A stretch of 6,279 bases of DNA from an uncultured Bacilli bacterium (GTDB lineage: Bacteria; Bacillota_I; Bacilli_A; RF39; UBA660), in the NCBI GenBank assembly GCA_947624125.1, contig CANQIY010000060.1:1-6279 (forward strand), written 5' to 3'. Position numbers and translations under genes: made by a program. Numbering within the stretch: the stretch's first letter is position 1; every line of letters begins with the position of its first letter. Positions 5,459-6,279 of this stretch are shown one piece after another. The notes beneath the pieces were generated by a model. The model was not told the origin of the DNA. It saw nothing but the letters and a program-made list of their open reading frames with translations, and searched no databases.

Positions 5459-5472
5459 GATATTCTTGCATT
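5447..5472 (-). terminator. Terminator of the SH3b-protein gene
   Basis: On the minus strand AATGCAAGA (5464-5472) pairs perfectly with TCTTGCATT (5452-5460), loop ATA, followed by TTTTT. The first two stem bases are part of the TAA stop codon. The 3' arm also carries the -35 box for the tRNA-Lys gene. Confidence 0.88.
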
Positions 5473-6100
5473 AATAAGCTCTATAGTCATTAAAATCCAA
5501 AACTTGACTTTCATCTGGTTTAATAGCAAATTCAATTTTTTGCATTTTACTAGAACTTTTACCACTACCATCAGTAATAGTATATAAAATCCAATATTGG
5601 TCGATATTTTGATAAGGTTTAACTTCATGATAAACTTTATGCGTAATTTGATAATCATCACTATCTTCAATTACTTCTAGATGTTTATAATTTATATCCT
5701 CTATTGTCGCCACAGAATAAACATCTTCATAAAATTTAATAATAGGTATAGCAATATCAATTGGATTATTATAATCTTTAACCCAATGCTTTTTCTTACC
5801 TGATGCTATCCATGCTTCTTTATTTTTATAAGATATTTTATACCAATAATAAGAAGGGTCGGTTTCGGTATCAACTTCGATAACTTGGTATATTTCTCCC
5901 ATTTTAACTTCACCTAATTTATCACTATAAGAATCAGCACTTTCTCTTACATTAATATATTCCTTTATTATTTCTACATACCAACCCTTTTTTATTTCTT
6001 CAAGTCTTTGTTTATTTTGATAATCTTTATAATATATATACCCACCAACACCGCCAACTATTAGTAACAAGATGAGTAAACATTTACCTACTGCTTTCAC
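5471..6100 (-). CDS. Membrane-anchored SH3b-domain protein
   Basis: A 209-residue protein with one N-terminal membrane segment (about residues 7-23, rich in Leu, Ile and Gly) after a short basic end, so most of it should lie outside the membrane. Residues about 40-103 form a bacterial SH3 domain: INVRESADSYSDKLGEVKMGEIYQVI (49-74), then YWYKISYKNKEAWIASG (85-101). Such domains often bind cell-wall peptide or act as envelope modules. The C-terminal 105 residues are acidic and I do not recognise them. No catalytic domain is visible, so it is not an evident wall hydrolase. The start is a GTG at 6100, chosen for GAGGTGG (6108-6114) seven bases upstream; the next Met is far inside. It is a single-gene unit, divergent from tRNA-Ile. 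The SH3b call is fairly sure; the role is unknown. Confidence 0.82.
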   Translation of the reverse strand: MKAVGKCLLILLLIVGGVGGYIYYKDYQNKQRLEEIKKGWYVEIIKEYINVRESADSYSDKLGEVKMGEIYQVIEVDTETDPSYYWYKISYKNKEAWIASGKKKHWVKDYNNPIDIAIPIIKFYEDVYSVATIEDINYKHLEVIEDSDDYQITHKVYHEVKPYQNIDQYWILYTITDGSGKSSSKMQKIEFAIKPDESQVLDFNDYRAY

Positions 6101-6121
6101 AACTTTTCCACCTCTGTAACA

Positions 6122-6152
6122 ATTATATCACGAAATTTAACAAATTTTACAA
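6122..6152 (-). promoter_or_regulatory. Promoter of the SH3b-protein gene
   Basis: On the minus strand a perfect TATAAT (6122-6127) preceded by TGA gives an extended -10. A TTGTAA (6147-6152) lies 19 bases upstream as an imperfectly spaced -35. The predicted start near 6115 is right at the ribosome binding site, so the leader is very short. Confidence 0.65.
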
Positions 6153-6169
6153 AATATTACAAATTCTAC

Positions 6170-6198
6170 TTGCTTTTTCCCTTATTTTATTATACAAT
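6170..6198 (+). promoter_or_regulatory. Promoter of tRNA-Ile
   Basis: TTGCTT (6170-6175), 17 bases, then TACAAT (6193-6198). The predicted start is near 6205, about 13 bases before the tRNA. Its position suggests that this tRNA begins a transcript and is not embedded in an rRNA operon spacer. Confidence 0.7.
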
Positions 6199-6217
6199 TT
6201 ACTAGTCATGACTTAAT

Positions 6218-6279
<62 letters not shown>

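Noticed and set aside
5431..5670. Minus-strand open frame of 79 codons overlapping the end of the SH3b gene
   Set aside because: It is out of frame with the SH3b gene, runs through its terminator and the tRNA promoter, and has no recognisable domain.

Overview
The window looks like chromosome from a very AT-rich, low-GC Gram-positive bacterium: Bacilli, or one of the wall-building gut lineages close to the Mollicutes. Signs are the AT-rich codons, GGAGG-type ribosome binding sites, sigma-A promoters of TTGACA/TATAAT type, hairpin-plus-U-run terminators and encoded tRNA 3' CCA. All reading frames use the standard code.

Layout. (1) 1-93 is the promoter and leader of a minus-strand gene that starts just off the left edge. 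Its promoter spacer holds a run of nine G. (2) 94-3824 is a compact minus-strand operon in the order vanW, D-Ala-D-Ser-type ligase, vanXY, vanT-like racemase. This is the structural half of a VanG-type glycopeptide-resistance cluster. It lacks vanU/vanR/vanS, and the racemase lacks VanT's membrane domain. The genes overlap or abut and share one promoter (3879-3907) and one terminator (70-95). (3) 3825-4191 is a divergent intergenic region with a promoter on each strand and a long leader for the next gene. (4) 4192-4863 (+) encodes a 223-residue PemK/MazF-like protein with no visible protein antitoxin. Directly after it is a promoter - two near-identical hairpins - terminator unit that predicts a small RNA of about 94 nt. 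(5) 5077-5410 (-) is a tRNA-Lys(CUU) gene split inside the anticodon by a 258-nt group I intron, with its own promoter and terminator. (6) 5471-6100 (-) encodes a membrane-anchored SH3b protein. (7) 6218-6279 (+) is the start of tRNA-Ile(GAU), cut by the window edge.

Function. VanT-like racemase would supply D-Ser, the ligase would join D-Ala to D-Ser, and VanXY would remove D-Ala-ended precursors, giving cell-wall precursors that bind vancomycin poorly. With no two-component regulator in view, expression is probably constitutive. The likeliest new biology is the intron in tRNA-Lys, the small RNA beside the MazF-like gene, and the apparently phase-variable poly-G promoter.
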